The translations under genes and the position numbers were made by a program. A stretch of DNA of 64,000 nucleotides. It comes from Citrobacter arsenatis (lineage in GTDB: Bacteria > Pseudomonadota > Gammaproteobacteria > Enterobacterales > Enterobacteriaceae). Positions 63,090 to 64,000 of this stretch are shown piece by piece. Location of the stretch: positions 3,224,001-3,288,000 of the forward strand of contig NZ_CP037864.1 in NCBI RefSeq assembly GCF_004353845.1. Reading direction: 5' to 3'. Under the pieces are notes generated by a model. The model was not told where the DNA came from and did no database searches. It was given only the letters and a program-made list of their open reading frames with translations. Each line of letters begins with the position of its first letter. The first letter of the stretch is position 1.

Positions 63090-64000
63090 TTACCAGTTGT
63101 GAAGGTCGCTGGCCGTGTCCGTCATATAGCGAACACCGCTAATAGTCGGCAGCAACTGATTGATCAAACGGTTCCAACGAGCAACCGGCGCGGTAGTGAC
63201 GTACACCACATCGTATGGCTGGAGTCGGAATGACGTTGCCATCACCAACGATGTCGCATCGGACATATCAAGCTGATAGATATTGGCGATCTTGCCGTTG
63301 TTTCCGCTCTCGCCTTTCAATGGACGAATAACGAAAATGCCGCTGGCGTTGGAGGTGGTCAGGTCGATACCTTCCGCATTGCCGAGCGCCTCGGTGAGCG
63401 TCATGCCGCTGAAGTCCATTTTGAGGGTGCTCTGTTTTTTCACTTCCCCCATCACAAAGACTTTCAAATCGTCATTACGCGGGACAAACAGAATGTCGCC
63501 AGGATAGAGCAGACGGTTCTGGCTCAGGTCGCCATTTTGCATCAGCGCTTGCAGTGAAATGCGTTGCTCTTGCCCTTTGTGCGTCAGTACAACGTTGCGC
63601 CAGTCTGCCGCCTCGGTAAGACCGCCTGCGGCGTTGATGGCATCGAGAACGGTAAGCGGCACGTTGGTAATGGCCTGCTGGCCGGATTTGTTCACCTGCC
63701 CGGAGACATAGGCCTTCTGCGAGCGGAAAGCGGCGATATTAACGTCCACCTGCGGGTCAGCAATGTACTTCGCTAAGCGCCCGGTAATATCACTACGAAT
63801 TTCAGCCAACGTCTTTCCTACCACGCTGACTTTGCCGATGTAGGGGTAAAACATAGTGCCATCAGGCTGCACCCAGTTGCCGGTATCGCTTGAGCTACGA
63901 TACTGCCCAGCAGGCGTGGTAAGTTCAGGATGGTCCCAGACGGTTACATTCAGAACATCGCCCGGACCGACCCGATACTGATACCCGGCAATCTCCTGAT
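63090..64000 (-). CDS. wza: Wza, outer membrane polysaccharide export protein (5' end beyond window)
   Basis: The C-terminal 302 residues or so are present; the lipoprotein signal and first part lie past the right edge. The reading frame continues to 64000 (YQYRVGPGDVLNVTVWDHPE, a polysaccharide export domain), then SLBB domains and the C-terminal helix (ARWNRLINQLLPTISGVRYM) that forms the octameric outer-membrane alpha-barrel. It is the first gene of the colanic acid operon; its RcsAB-controlled promoter is outside the window. Confidence 0.96.
   Translation of the reverse strand, partial: QEIAGYQYRVGPGDVLNVTVWDHPELTTPAGQYRSSSDTGNWVQPDGTMFYPYIGKVSVVGKTLAEIRSDITGRLAKYIADPQVDVNIAAFRSQKAYVSGQVNKSGQQAITNVPLTVLDAINAAGGLTEAADWRNVVLTHKGQEQRISLQALMQNGDLSQNRLLYPGDILFVPRNDDLKVFVMGEVKKQSTLKMDFSGMTLTEALGNAEGIDLTTSNASGIFVIRPLKGESGNNGKIANIYQLDMSDATSLVMATSFRLQPYDVVYVTTAPVARWNRLINQLLPTISGVRYMTDTASDLHNW

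Noticed and set aside
1..64000. CRISPR array, IS element, prophage or tRNA-linked island
   Set aside because: No regularly spaced repeats, transposase or integrase genes, or tRNA sequences were seen; the AT-rich part is fully explained as an O-antigen locus.

Overview
The window is chromosomal DNA of an enteric bacterium, most likely a Citrobacter of the freundii complex (inference). The backbone order yeeX-yeeA-sbmC-dacD, sbcB-plaP-yeeY-yeeZ-hisLGDCBHAFI-wzzB, ugd-gnd, galF and the colanic acid (wca/cps) operon is that of E. coli and Salmonella, and the proteins look close to both. E. coli lacks a thiosulfate reductase phsABC operon here. Salmonella has one, but with an effector gene (sopA) next to it, which is absent here. 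No plasmid, phage, IS element, tRNA, rRNA or CRISPR was seen.

Layout. 1-3324: yeeX (cut by the left edge), yeeA, SOS-controlled sbmC and the PBP dacD, all on the minus strand. 3464-7094: phsCBA, anaerobic thiosulfate to sulfide reduction. 7493-12401: sbcB (exonuclease I), plaP (putrescine import), yeeY (LysR regulator) and yeeZ. 12507-19966: the complete histidine operon with promoter, leader peptide, attenuator and final terminator. 19996-25266: wzzB, a UDP-glucuronate 4-epimerase on the plus strand, ugd and gnd.

25388-40243 is the O-antigen cluster, read right to left from a JUMPstart/ops leader at 40325-40365: wzx, GT2, acetyltransferase, wzy, GT4-like, HAD-like protein, UbiA-like membrane protein, GT11 fucosyltransferase, gmd, fcl, gmm, manC, manB, GT2, acyltransferase. 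Most of it is AT-rich, as expected of a horizontally exchanged serotype locus. It makes GDP-L-fucose, carries four glycosyltransferases and has no initiating sugar-phosphate transferase, so WecA (encoded elsewhere) probably starts the repeat. The HAD/UbiA-like pair is the least explained part: it may build a polyprenyl-phosphate-linked pentose donor.

40627-64000: galF, then the colanic acid operon on the minus strand from wza (5' end beyond the right edge) to wcaM. It holds a second, paralogous gmd-fcl-gmm-(wcaI)-manC-manB module. The O-antigen manB is almost identical to colanic cpsG except at its last 17 codons, a clear sign of recombination between the two loci.
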